Source of the DNA: an uncultured Flavobacteriaceae bacterium
Lineage (GTDB): Bacteria > Bacteroidota > Bacteroidia > Flavobacteriales > Flavobacteriaceae
Length of the DNA stretch: 64,000 nt
NCBI GenBank assembly: GCA_947501625.1
Contig: CANMWN010000003.1
Span: forward strand, 62,001-126,000
Reading direction: 5' to 3'
In this document: piece after piece, positions 28,763 through 38,500 of the stretch
Layout: every line of letters starts with the position of its first letter
Numbering within the stretch: position 1 is the stretch's first letter
Program-made: the position numbers and the translations under genes
The notes under the pieces: generated by a model
Told to the model about the DNA's origin: nothing
The model's input: only the letters and a program-made list of their open reading frames with translations
Databases searched by the model: none

Positions 28763-29665
28763 ATGAAAGAAAAGTTTTTTAACTATATACACAAATTACA
28801 AGACACAATTACTTCTAAGTTAGAAGCGATTGATAGAAAAGCAACATTTCAAGAAGATATTTGGAAACGACCTGAAGGTGGTGGAGGTAGAACGCGAGTT
28901 ATAGCCAATGGTAATGTATTTGAAAAAGGCGGCGTAAATATTTCAGGAGTACATGGAAAACTACCAGAATCTATGCAGAAATATTTTAACGTTTCTGATT
29001 GTGATTTTTTTGCTTGTGGACTGAGTTTGGTATTGCATCCAAAGAATCCAATGGTTCCAACTGTACATGCAAATTGGCGTTATTTTGAAATGTATGATAA
29101 AGAAGGAAATGTTATTGACTCTTGGTTTGGTGGAGGTCAAGATTTAACACCTTATTATTTGTTTGATGAAGATGCTTCTCATTTTCATAAAGTTTGCAAG
29201 GATGCTTGTGATAAACATAATCCTGACTTTTATCACAAATACAAAGAACGTTGTGATGAATATTTTTGGAATGCACATAGAAAGGAAGCGCGAGGTGTTG
29301 GAGGATTATTCTTCGATTATTGTAAGCAAAATGATGAAATGACAATGCAAAATTGGTATGATTTTGTGACCGAAGTAGGAAATAGTTTCTTAAATAGTTA
29401 TGTGCCGATTGTCGAAAAGCGTAAAAATTTGCCTTACACTCAAGAACAAAGAGACTGGCAAGAAGTAAGACGAGGTCGTTATGTGGAGTTTAATTTAATT
29501 CATGATAAAGGAACACTGTTTGGTTTAAAGACCAATGGCAGAATTGAAAGCATTTTAATGAGTCTGCCTCCACATGTGCAATGGCATTATAATTTGATTC
29601 CTGAAAAAGGAAGTGAAGAAGAAAAATTAGTCGAAGTTTTAAAGCAACCAAAAAACTGGGTTTAA
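28763..29665 (+). CDS. hemF: Oxygen-dependent coproporphyrinogen III oxidase
   Basis: It decarboxylates coproporphyrinogen III to protoporphyrinogen IX using O2. The family segments are ARGVGGLFFDY, VPTVHANWRYFEM, WFGGGQDLTPYYL and the C-terminal GRIESILMSLPPHVQWHYN. 300 residues is the usual size. It is the last gene of the eight-gene unit, and its product is the substrate of HemJ encoded on the opposite arm. The presence of HemF, with no HemN in this window, points to aerobic haem synthesis. Confidence 0.97.
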   Translation: MKEKFFNYIHKLQDTITSKLEAIDRKATFQEDIWKRPEGGGGRTRVIANGNVFEKGGVNISGVHGKLPESMQKYFNVSDCDFFACGLSLVLHPKNPMVPTVHANWRYFEMYDKEGNVIDSWFGGGQDLTPYYLFDEDASHFHKVCKDACDKHNPDFYHKYKERCDEYFWNAHRKEARGVGGLFFDYCKQNDEMTMQNWYDFVTEVGNSFLNSYVPIVEKRKNLPYTQEQRDWQEVRRGRYVEFNLIHDKGTLFGLKTNGRIESILMSLPPHVQWHYNLIPEKGSEEEKLVEVLKQPKNWV

Positions 29666-29848
29666 TTAACGTATTCTTAATAAATCATTCTTTTTTATTT
29701 ATATAATTGCAATAATCACGTGTTAAATCAATATTAATTACGAATAATTTAATTTTATTAATTGAGTGATTAAAAATATTTAGCATTTTTAAAGTAAATT
29801 ATTCGTCTTTTTTAGTAAATTCGCAGTCAGAAATAAGAGCATATAATT

Positions 29849-31165
29849 ATGGCAAAATTTGAATTAAAATTACCTAAAATGGGAGAAAGTGTTGCGGAAG
29901 CAACAATTACTTCATGGTTAAAAGACGTTGGTGAGAAAATCGAATTGGATGATGCAATTGTAGAAATTGCGACTGATAAAGTAGATTCTGAAGTGCCAAG
30001 TGAAGTTGAAGGTGTTTTACTTGAAAGACTGTTTGAAGAAAATGATGTTGTAAAAGTAGGTGAGACTATTGCTGTTATTGAAATTGAAGGAGAAGGTGCT
30101 CAAGAAGAAGAAGTTGCTCCAGTTGTGGAAGAAGCAGTTACTGAAGTTCAAAAAATTGTTGAAGTAGCTAAAGAAGCGGTTGCTGCTCCAATTGAAAAGA
30201 AAAGTGTTTCCGGGAAATTTTATTCTCCATTAGTAAGAAATATCGCTGAAAAGGAAGGTGTTTCTATGGATGAATTAGAATCAATTGTTGGAAGTGGGAA
30301 GGATGGAAGAGTAACTAAAGATGATATTCTTAGTTATATAGATAATAAAGGAAAAGGTGTTGTAGAGAAAGCTGAAACTAAACAAGTTGTTGCAACTCCA
30401 ACTCCTAAAGAAGTTGCTAAACCTGTACAAAAAGCTGCTCCAGTTTCAGTAAATGGAGGTGATGAAATTATTGAAATGAGTAGAATGGGTAAACTGGTTG
30501 CGAAGCATATGGTGGACTCAGTTCAAACTTCTGCTCATGTACAATCGTTTATTGAAATTGATGTAACTAATATTGTAAATTGGAGAAATAAAGTTAAAGA
30601 TGCATTCTTTAAAAGAGAAGGTGAGAAATTAACTTTTACTCCAATTCTAATGCAAGCGGTTGCAAATACTATTAAAAAATTCCCATTGATTAATATTTCT
30701 GTAGATGGTGAAAATATCATTAAAAGAAAAAATATAAACTTAGGAATGGCTGCTGCATTGGCTGATGGAAACTTAATAGTTCCTGTTATCAAAAATGCTG
30801 ATCAATTGAACTTGGTAGGAATGACTAAGTCGGTTAATGACTTGGCTACAAGAGCTAGAGCAAATCAATTAAAACCTGACGATATTCAAGGCGGAACTTA
30901 TACGGTGACTAATGTTGGTAGTTTTGGTTCTGTTATGGGAACACCAATTATCAACCAACCTCAAGTTGCAATATTGGCTTTAGGAGCTATTCGTAAAGTG
31001 CCTGCAGTTATTGAAACTGCTGAAGGAGATTTTATTGGAATACGTCAAAAAATGTTTGTATCGCATTCTTATGATCATAGAGTTGTGAATGGAGCACTTG
31101 GCGGAATGTTCATCAAAACTTTAAAAGAAACATTGGAATCTTGGGACGTGAATCAAGAGTTCTAA
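29849..31165 (+). CDS. 2-oxo acid dehydrogenase dihydrolipoamide acyltransferase (E2)
   Basis: Domains in order: a lipoyl domain (residues 1-76, lipoyl Lys44 in IATDKVDSE), a Glu/Ala-rich linker, an E3-binding domain (about 127-168), a second linker and the acyltransferase core (about 205-438). The core motif reads SYDHRVVNGALGG, with Asn414 in place of the common Asp of HxxxDG. It could serve the pyruvate, 2-oxoglutarate or branched-chain complex. Neither E1 nor E3 is adjacent, so the complex cannot be settled. A 183-base spacer precedes it, and a strong hairpin follows the stop. Confidence 0.92.
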   Translation: MAKFELKLPKMGESVAEATITSWLKDVGEKIELDDAIVEIATDKVDSEVPSEVEGVLLERLFEENDVVKVGETIAVIEIEGEGAQEEEVAPVVEEAVTEVQKIVEVAKEAVAAPIEKKSVSGKFYSPLVRNIAEKEGVSMDELESIVGSGKDGRVTKDDILSYIDNKGKGVVEKAETKQVVATPTPKEVAKPVQKAAPVSVNGGDEIIEMSRMGKLVAKHMVDSVQTSAHVQSFIEIDVTNIVNWRNKVKDAFFKREGEKLTFTPILMQAVANTIKKFPLINISVDGENIIKRKNINLGMAAALADGNLIVPVIKNADQLNLVGMTKSVNDLATRARANQLKPDDIQGGTYTVTNVGSFGSVMGTPIINQPQVAILALGAIRKVPAVIETAEGDFIGIRQKMFVSHSYDHRVVNGALGGMFIKTLKETLESWDVNQEF

Positions 31166-31192
31166 TCACAAGATAATAACTAAATATTAAAA

Positions 31193-31223
31193 AATAAAAC
31201 CTCCAAAATTTGGAGGTTTTATT
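31193..31223. terminator. Bidirectional terminator hairpin
   Basis: A perfect 15-bp inverted repeat (31193-31207 with 31209-31223, core ACCTCC) is followed by T6. It lies between the convergent E2 and GNAT genes and overlaps the GNAT stop by a few bases. Confidence 0.85.
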
Positions 31224-31908
31224 TTTTATGAAAATACCACCAATTCATATCTCGAGTAATTTCAAACCCTAATTTCTCATACAATCCAATTGCAGGATTG
31301 CCTTTATCAGTATGTAGAATAGGAACTTTGTTTTGTTTTAAAATTTCTTTCGTTGTATGAACAACCAATTGCTTGGCTAACCCTCTTTTTGTATAATTTG
31401 GATGTGTAACAACCGCACTAATTTCTGTCCAATCATTACATTGCATCCGTTGCCCTGTGACTGCAACTAATTTATTTTCTTTAAAAATACCGAAGAAATC
31501 TCCCATTTCAAAAGAGCGTTTTTCATAATATCCAGGCATTACAAGCCATACTAAATCATAGATATCATTAATATATTTATCAGTTAATGGAATTACCTCT
31601 TCGGTTAATGGAATATCTATTAATTGATTTAAAACCATTTGAACACCCTCAATTTTTTTAGAGAGCGCAATATAATTTTTATCAAAGGTTGGAGTTTTGT
31701 TTTCTGAAACTAAAAAGAAACTGTCTTTTAATTTTGCATATTCATTTAATGCATCAAAAGTGTCTTTTTCATTTTTAAATGCTCCAAAAGAACAAATATC
31801 TGGATGATAGAACTTTACATTATTGAATTCTATAACAAATTTTTTATGAGTTTCGCTAAGCGATAGCCATACAGGATTTTGAAGTTTTATTGAGTCTTTG
31901 TCAATCAT
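31219..31908 (-). CDS. GNAT family N-acetyltransferase
   Basis: The C-terminal half of this 229-residue protein has a GNAT core: EISAVVTHPNYTKRGLAKQLV (acetyl-CoA binding) and PAIGLYEKLGFEITRDMNWWYF, typical of FR47-like members. The N-terminal half is poorly conserved. It is a single gene that converges on the E2 terminator. The substrate is unknown. Confidence 0.88.
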   Translation of the reverse strand: MIDKDSIKLQNPVWLSLSETHKKFVIEFNNVKFYHPDICSFGAFKNEKDTFDALNEYAKLKDSFFLVSENKTPTFDKNYIALSKKIEGVQMVLNQLIDIPLTEEVIPLTDKYINDIYDLVWLVMPGYYEKRSFEMGDFFGIFKENKLVAVTGQRMQCNDWTEISAVVTHPNYTKRGLAKQLVVHTTKEILKQNKVPILHTDKGNPAIGLYEKLGFEITRDMNWWYFHKK

Positions 31909-32025
31909 ATATATAAAAGTAAAAAGAAATTATTGAGAATGCTAAATAAATTTTTCAAAAAAAATCTCACTAATTTGCAACATCACTAAAAAAGTTCCGT
32001 CTTTGAAAATGAAGACTAACAAACT

Positions 32026-32583
32026 ATGCTAAAAAAGATTCATCATACTGCGATAATTGAACAGTGTAAAAAGAACAATCGAAAAGCGCAATTAAAGTTA
32101 TATAATCAATATTGTGACGCGATGTACAACGTTGCATATAGATTTATGAAAAACTCTCAGGACGCTGAGGATGTGATGCAAGAAGCCTTTATAAAGGCTT
32201 TTAAAAAGATTAATTCTTTTCAAGGTGAAGTAACTTTTGGAGCATGGTTGAAGAAAATTGTAGTACATCAAAGTATAGATACGTTAAAACTGAGAAAGTT
32301 AAATTTTTTAGATGTAGATGAAAATTATTTGAAAATAGTAGTAGATGATGATAATTGGGAAATTTCTGACGGAATTTCTGCCGAAGAAGTAAAGTTGGCA
32401 ATTTCTCAATTACCTGAAAAATATGAATTGGTACTTTCTTTATTTTTAATTGAAGGATATGATCATCAAGAAATATCACAGATATTAGGAATTACTGAAG
32501 TGAATTCTAGAACTCAATTAATGAGAGGGAAACAAAAACTAATAGCATCTTTAAAACCAGTTGAAAATGGGACAGGATATTAA
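32026..32583 (+). CDS. ECF-type RNA polymerase sigma factor
   Basis: It has two sigma-70 regions: region 2 (YNVAYRFMKNSQDAEDVMQEAFIKAFKK) and region 4 (AISQLPEKYELVLSLFLIEGYDHQEISQILGITEVNSRTQLMRGKQKL). At 185 residues it is the usual size for group IV sigmas. The next gene overlaps it by 17 bases (from ATG 32567) and has a single membrane helix, so it is a candidate anti-sigma factor. The regulon is unknown. The third gene, an exported DUF4097-like protein, may be a target or signal component. Confidence 0.94.
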   Translation: MLKKIHHTAIIEQCKKNNRKAQLKLYNQYCDAMYNVAYRFMKNSQDAEDVMQEAFIKAFKKINSFQGEVTFGAWLKKIVVHQSIDTLKLRKLNFLDVDENYLKIVVDDDNWEISDGISAEEVKLAISQLPEKYELVLSLFLIEGYDHQEISQILGITEVNSRTQLMRGKQKLIASLKPVENGTGY

Positions 32584-33136
32584 AAAATTATTAAAGCAAG
32601 AGTCTGAAATGACCACTCGTAAGATGTCTAACGGACACAAAAAGAGGTTTGAAAATAGATTGGATAATGAATTTCCTCAATTCAAAAATCAATTTTCATT
32701 TTTGAAAATTGCTGCAAGTATTGCATTGATCTTGAGTATTGCTTTTGTCAGTTTTAAATATTTCAATACAAGTAAGGTTGAGATAGTTGAAGATAAGGAG
32801 ACTCCTAATAAAATTAAGTCAATGGCTGATATTTCTCCAGACTTAAAAAAGATTGAGGACTATTATTTAGCGAATATTAATTATCAGATTTCGAAAATCA
32901 AGATAACTGATACTAATAAAGAATTATTAGAGGTTTATTTTTCTGAATTAGCTGTGTTGCAAAAAGAGTACGATGAGTTAAATGCTAAATTGGGTGAAGA
33001 CGAAATAAATGATGAAACTATAGATAAATTAATTGAGAATCTTCAAATGAGAGTACTACTACTAAAACGATTAAAAAGTAAGTTAAACAAAATTGAAAAT
33101 TTAAATTTAAAACAAAATGAACCAAGCATCACATAA
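32567..33136 (+). CDS. Probable anti-sigma factor, single-pass membrane protein
   Basis: A cytoplasmic N-terminus of about 45 residues precedes one membrane helix (FLKIAASIALILSIAFVSF), and then a helical periplasmic part with the sequence MADISPDLKKIEDYYLANI. This is the usual layout in Bacteroidota after an ECF sigma gene, although no ZAS-type HxxxCxxC motif is present. ATG 32567 is preferred over TTG 32561. Coupled translation with the sigma gene supports the role. The ligand or sensing process is unknown. Confidence 0.75.
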   Translation: MGQDIKKLLKQESEMTTRKMSNGHKKRFENRLDNEFPQFKNQFSFLKIAASIALILSIAFVSFKYFNTSKVEIVEDKETPNKIKSMADISPDLKKIEDYYLANINYQISKIKITDTNKELLEVYFSELAVLQKEYDELNAKLGEDEINDETIDKLIENLQMRVLLLKRLKSKLNKIENLNLKQNEPSIT

Positions 33137-33198
33137 TCATTTTAATTGATTAGTTGCGGACACATTTTGACACTAAAAAACAATAAAAAATACACAAA

Positions 33199-34113
33199 AT
33201 GAAAACAAATAAGCATAATATTTTTTGGACATTATTATTAGTTACTACACTAGTGTTTGGGCAAAAACAAGAGAAAAAGATTTCTGAATCGTTTAAGGTA
33301 AACAGTGATGCTGTAGTTGATATATCGGTTAGCCATACCGATTTAACAATAGAAACTTGGAATAAAAATGAAGTGTCGGTAGAAGGAGTATGGGAAATAG
33401 AAGGCGTATCAAAAGAAGAAGCAAATGAGTGCTTTGATGATTGGGGATTTGAAGCATTGGGTAATAGTAATAAAGTGGTGATTAAGTCAGATTCACACCA
33501 TAATTTCCCTCATGGATTATTTGATGACCATGATTTTGATTTTGATTTCGATCATAACTTTAACTTTAATTTTGATTCAATTTCTTTTCCAGAAAACCTA
33601 TTTGGCGAAAATTTTTATTTCGAAATGCCAGAAATTCCTATGGCACCAATATTTCCAGAGCCTTTTATGGCACATCTGTCTAAAATTCAATTTGATTATG
33701 AAGCCTATCAAAAAGATAAGGAAGGGTATATGAAAGAATTTGAAAAGCGTCAAGAGGAGTGGCAAAAAGAATTTGAGGAAAAGATTGAGCCTCAAATGAA
33801 GAAGTTTGAAGAAAAGATGAAGAAATGGGAAAAAGATAACGAGCCAAAAATGAGAGAATATGAAGAGAAGATGAAAAAATGGGAGAAAGAAAATGAAAAG
33901 AAGTTGGAAGAACTCGAAGAACGTGCTGAAAAAATGGAAAAGGAATTGCACGAAAAGTATGAAGCAAAGTTAGAAAAGAGAAATAAGTTGTTGAAGGATA
34001 AGAAAAAATCAAAGAAAAAACTGGTTATCAAAATCCCTAAAACAGCTAAAGTAAAATTAGATGCAAGTCACGGAACTATTTCTTTACCAGATGATATAAA
34101 TACAATTGACTAA
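33199..34113 (+). CDS. Exported DUF4097-like protein with a charged coiled-coil insert, short form
   Basis: A signal peptide of about 21 residues ends at VFGQ. Residues 25-95 contain the beta-strand pattern of DUF4097/adhesin-like proteins (TDLTIETWNKNEVSVEG). An Asp/His/Phe-rich stretch (about 97-130) follows, then a very charged helix of about 100 residues with repeated EEKMKKWEK units (about 170-270), and a last strand region KLDASHGTISLPDD. In homologues of this type, as I recall them, more beta structure follows that point. Here the frame stops and a terminator begins, so it may be truncated. It is the third gene after sigma and anti-sigma. Confidence 0.8.
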   Translation: MKTNKHNIFWTLLLVTTLVFGQKQEKKISESFKVNSDAVVDISVSHTDLTIETWNKNEVSVEGVWEIEGVSKEEANECFDDWGFEALGNSNKVVIKSDSHHNFPHGLFDDHDFDFDFDHNFNFNFDSISFPENLFGENFYFEMPEIPMAPIFPEPFMAHLSKIQFDYEAYQKDKEGYMKEFEKRQEEWQKEFEEKIEPQMKKFEEKMKKWEKDNEPKMREYEEKMKKWEKENEKKLEELEERAEKMEKELHEKYEAKLEKRNKLLKDKKKSKKKLVIKIPKTAKVKLDASHGTISLPDDINTID

Positions 34114-34135
34114 ATTTTAATACATTTCTTAAACT

Positions 34136-34164
34136 AAAAACTCCAGTTTTAAACTGGAGTTTTT
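34136..34164. terminator. Bidirectional terminator hairpin
   Basis: A perfect 14-bp inverted repeat (34136-34149 with 34151-34164, core CTCCAG) has A and T tracts on each side. It separates the sigma cluster from the convergent CxxC gene. Confidence 0.85.
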
Positions 34165-34425
34165 TTATTTATAACTTGTCTTGCAAGTTTCACAAACGTA
34201 GTTGTTTTTATCAATAGTTATTTTTCCTAATTGTCGAGTAACATTTTTTATAAAGTTATTATAAGTTTCTTCAGACGGATTGTTATTCTCACCTTTTTTG
34301 AATTTGTAATACTCTCCATCCCAATCTTGCTTTCCCCAACAATTTGGGCAAACACCTTCAGGTGCTATTGAATTGCTTTCATCTTTCTCTGTGAAATAAC
34401 TTTTAAGATTTTCCAATAAATTCAT
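34165..34425 (-). CDS. Small protein with two CxxC motifs (zinc-ribbon-like)
   Basis: This 86-residue protein has CPNC around residue 20 and CETC near the C-terminus, consistent with a single zinc ribbon. There is no signal peptide, so it is expected in the cytosol. Its stop is next to a terminator, and it starts 11 bases downstream of tsaD on the same strand, suggesting co-transcription. I do not recognise a family or function. Confidence 0.75.
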   Translation of the reverse strand: MNLLENLKSYFTEKDESNSIAPEGVCPNCWGKQDWDGEYYKFKKGENNNPSEETYNNFIKNVTRQLGKITIDKNNYVCETCKTSYK

Positions 34426-34436
34426 ACTCTTAATTT

Positions 34437-35465
34437 TTATTGATCTACTTTCATTCTTGCTTTCGAAACGACATCAATTTTTGAAAATCGTTTTTCTTTG
34501 AATGCTAAATATCCAGTGATACCAATCATTGCTGCATTGTCAGTTGTATATTCAAATTTTGGAATATAAGTTGACCAACCATACTTTTTTTCAGCATCCT
34601 TTAATAGTTGTCGTATTTCTGAGTTAGCACTTACACCGCCTGCAATTGCGATATGTTTAATGCGAGTTTCTTTAGAGGCATTTTTTAACTTATTCATCAA
34701 TATTTGAACTATAGTGTGTTGAATAGAAGCGCAAATATCATATAAATTTTCTTTGATGAAATTTGGATTTTTAGCAATGTTCTTATCTATAAACCTAAGA
34801 ATACCCGTTTTTAAACCACTGAAACTAAATTCTAATTTTCCAACCTTTGGTTTACTGAATTCGTATGCTTTAAGGTTTCCTAATTTAGCATACTTGTCAA
34901 TTAATGGCCCTCCAGGATATGGAAGTCCCAATATTTTTGCCGATTTGTCAAATGCTTCTCCAACAGCATCGTCTAGTGTTTCACCTAAAACTTCAAAATC
35001 AAAATAATTAGAAATTTTTACAATTTGAGTATGCCCTCCACTTATTGTTAAACATAAAAACGGGAACGGAGGTTTTTGTTGACTTTCTTCGTCTATAAAA
35101 TGAGCCAAAATATGTGCTTGCATATGGTTTACTGCAATTAAAGGAATATTCAAACCCATAGCAAAAGATTTGGCAAAAGAAGTTCCAACTAATAATGATC
35201 CCATTAATCCAGGTCCTTGCGTAAAAGCTATGGCATTTAACTGATTTTTGTCGATATTTGCTTTTTGAATTGCCTGCTGAACTACTGGAATAATATTCTG
35301 CTGATGCGCACGTGAAGCTAATTCAGGTACAACGCCTCCATAAGTTGTATGAATTTCTTGATTTGCAACAACATTTGACAATACTTTTCCGTTGCATAAC
35401 ACAGCAGCACTTGTATCATCACAAGAGGATTCAATACCAAGAATGTAAATAGATTTATTGTTCAT
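34437..35465 (-). CDS. tsaD: tRNA N6-adenosine threonylcarbamoyltransferase
   Basis: It transfers the threonylcarbamoyl group to A37 of ANN-decoding tRNAs (t6A), with TsaB and TsaE. The N-terminus YILGIESSCDDTSAAV and the metal site NHMQAHILAHF are diagnostic, as are the ATP-binding GGHTQIV and the C-terminal GGVSANSEIR. The frame extends upstream to 35525, but ATG 35465 gives the standard 342 residues. It is divergent from tamB, and the space between the two coding regions is narrow. Confidence 0.96.
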   Translation of the reverse strand: MNNKSIYILGIESSCDDTSAAVLCNGKVLSNVVANQEIHTTYGGVVPELASRAHQQNIIPVVQQAIQKANIDKNQLNAIAFTQGPGLMGSLLVGTSFAKSFAMGLNIPLIAVNHMQAHILAHFIDEESQQKPPFPFLCLTISGGHTQIVKISNYFDFEVLGETLDDAVGEAFDKSAKILGLPYPGGPLIDKYAKLGNLKAYEFSKPKVGKLEFSFSGLKTGILRFIDKNIAKNPNFIKENLYDICASIQHTIVQILMNKLKNASKETRIKHIAIAGGVSANSEIRQLLKDAEKKYGWSTYIPKFEYTTDNAAMIGITGYLAFKEKRFSKIDVVSKARMKVDQ

Positions 35466-35568
35466 TAAAAAAGTCAAATAAGGCACGAAAATTGCCATTA
35501 ATAATGCAAAGTTAAAGTTTATCAAACGATTTAAAAAAATACTACTACGATTTTTACTCGCTCTTGCG

Positions 35569-38500
35569 TTGTTGTTGATATTGACTATATTTTTATTGTC
35601 TCTTCCAGTTGTGCAAACTCGTCTTGGTAAAATGGCTACTAACTACCTAAATGATGAATTTAAAACAAACATAGTTATAGATAAAGTTGACTTGTCTTAC
35701 TTGGGGAGTATTCAATTGAAAGACATTTCAATAAAAGACCATCATCAAGATTCATTGATTAATGTTCGTAACCTTTCGACTTCTATTTTTAGTTACAGGA
35801 ATATTTTGGATAATAAACTAGAATTTAGTGATATTGACCTTGAAGGAGTTTATTTTGTAATTAAAACGTATGAAGGTGAAGATGATGATTCATTTTCAAT
35901 TTTTACTGATAAGTTTGATGATGAAGATCAAGACGATAGTCCTTCGAATTTTTTATTAACTTCTACTGTTATTCATCTCAATGATGCAAACATCAGAATA
36001 ATTGATGAAAATATTAAAGATGAAAAAGAAGTTTGGTTTAAAAATATTATCGGCGATGTTGCTAATTTTAAAATTCAAGGGCCAAATATTTATGGGAATA
36101 TCCAAGGTTTAAAATTTTTAGAAAATCATCATATCCAAGTAGAAAATTTAACTTCTGATTTCACTTATACTCGTGAAGAAATGAAGTTGTTGAATACAAC
36201 TATGGAAACTGCAACTTCTAAAGTTTTAGCTGATATTGTTTTTCATAGAGATGGTTCTTTCGCTGATTTTAATAACAAAGTAAAATTTGATGCAGATTTA
36301 AAACAGGGAGATATTTCATTGATTGATTTGAATAAGTTCTATGATGAATTCGGACAAAATGATGTGTTGCATTTGTCAGCAAAACTGAGTGGAACATTAA
36401 ATGATTTTGTGGCATCGAATTTAAAAATGAATTCGGATTTAAATTCCATAGTTATTGGAGATTTCCATGTTATTAATGCATTTGATACCGATAATGGTTT
36501 TTCAGTTGATGCAAGTTTAGATAACTTAACATCTGATTACAATCACCTTAAAAATTTACTTCCCAATATTTTAGAAAATTCTTTGCCCACAGTTTTTAAT
36601 GACTTGGGAAGGTTTACAATTACAGGAAATACATTTATTACTCCAGAATTGATTGATGCTCAAATTCAAATGAATACGGCTTTAGGAACAACAATTTCTG
36701 ATTTGAAGTTAACCAACCTTGATAATATTGATAATGCCTCTTATGAAGGTAATATTAAAATAATAGACTTTGAGTTAGGTGAATTTGCTAAAGATTCATT
36801 AATTGGAAAATTGTCTTTGGATGCAGCAGTTGATGGAAAAGGATTTACATTAGAGAACTTAAACACATCTTTTAAAGGAACTGTTTTTAAACATCAATAC
36901 AAGGGGTATACTTATAACAATTTCTTGATCGATGGATTGTTTCAAAACAAAAAATTTAATGGGAAACTAACTTCCAATGACGAGAATCTGAAATTGCATT
37001 TTGATGGACTTGCTGATTTTTCAGGTGAAGTATATAAGTTTGATTTTAAGTCTAAAGTTGATTATGCAGATTTTAATGCATTGAATTTGTTTACTAGAGA
37101 CTCAAAGTCAATATTGAAAGGTAATATTGATATGAACTTTGAAGGGAATTCAATTGAAAATATGGCTGGTAAAATTGCATTTAAGAATGCTTCATACTCA
37201 AACCAAAATGATGATTACTTCTTTAAAGATTTTGCTATTAATTCCACTTTTGATAACGCAGTTAGAACAATTACAATTAACTCTAGCGATATTGTTAGTG
37301 GTAAGGTTGTAGGTAAATTTAAGTTTGACGAGTTAGGTAGTTTGACTAGAAATTCTATAGGAAGTATTTATGCCAACTATAACCCATTTCCGGTCTCAAA
37401 AGGACAATTTTTAGATTTTAACTTTAAGATTTATAACAAGATAATTGAAGTTTTTTATCCTGAAGTAACGTTAGGAGCCAACACTTCAGTAAAAGGCGCT
37501 ATAAACTCTGACAATAATTTATTTAAGTTGACTGTTCGTTCACCTAAAATTGATGCTTATGAAACTATAGCCGAAGATATACGATTACAAATAGATAATA
37601 AAAATCCGCTATTTAATACACAACTATCAATTGATAATATTAAATCAAAATATTATGATGTGTCAGATTTGGAATTGGTTAATGCTACCATTAACGACAC
37701 CTTATTTTTTAGAACCGAATTTAAAGGTGGAAAAGAAAACACGGAAGAATATAATCTTGGTTTTTATCATACAATAAACAAAAATAATAAGTCTGTTGTT
37801 GGGTTAAATACTTCAGATTTTAAATATAAGAATACAACTTGGGAGATCAATCCAAGTGGAAATAATAAAAATAAAATTGTTTTTGATAACGATTTTAAAG
37901 TTTTTGATATTCAAGAATTTGATTTAGCATCAGGAAAGCAAAAAATTAATTTGTTTGGTTCTATTTCTGGAAAGTCGAATAAAGATTTGAATTTTAATTT
38001 TCAAGATGTAAACTTGGCTGGAATTATTCCTGAAATTGAAGATTGGAGTTTTGCTGGTTTGATTAATGGTGATGTAAAATATAAACAGACGGCAAATTCA
38101 ATTCTTCCTATTGCCAATATTACGGTTGATGATTTATTTGTAAATCAATCTTATCAAGGAAAATTAACGGTTGATATGAAAGGTAAAAATTCAGTTAGGA
38201 ATTTTGATGTAAATGTATCCGTAGAAAATGAAGATGTAAAAAACTTATTGGCTCAGGGTACAATTGATTTGTCTAAAGATGATCCAACCTTAGATGTTAA
38301 TTTAGATTTAGAAGCATTTAAATTAGACTTTTTTGAACCTCTTGGTGGAGAAAATTTCACTAATATTAGAGGTTTTGCTTATGGAAATACTAAACTTACT
38401 GGATTGTTGGCTAATCCTGATATGGAAGGTGAATTGTTTTTAGATTCTGCTGGAATGTCTTTTCCATACCTTAATGTAGATTATGATTTTGAAGGTACAA

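Noticed and set aside
29666-29848. Terminator or promoter in the hemF-E2 spacer
   Set aside because: No stable hairpin and only a weak TAAATTCG-like box without a -33 partner; nothing firm can be called.
33598-34031. Several long open frames antisense to the charged exported protein
   Set aside because: They arise from the A/G-rich Lys/Glu codons of the real gene and consist of Phe, Ser and Leu runs.
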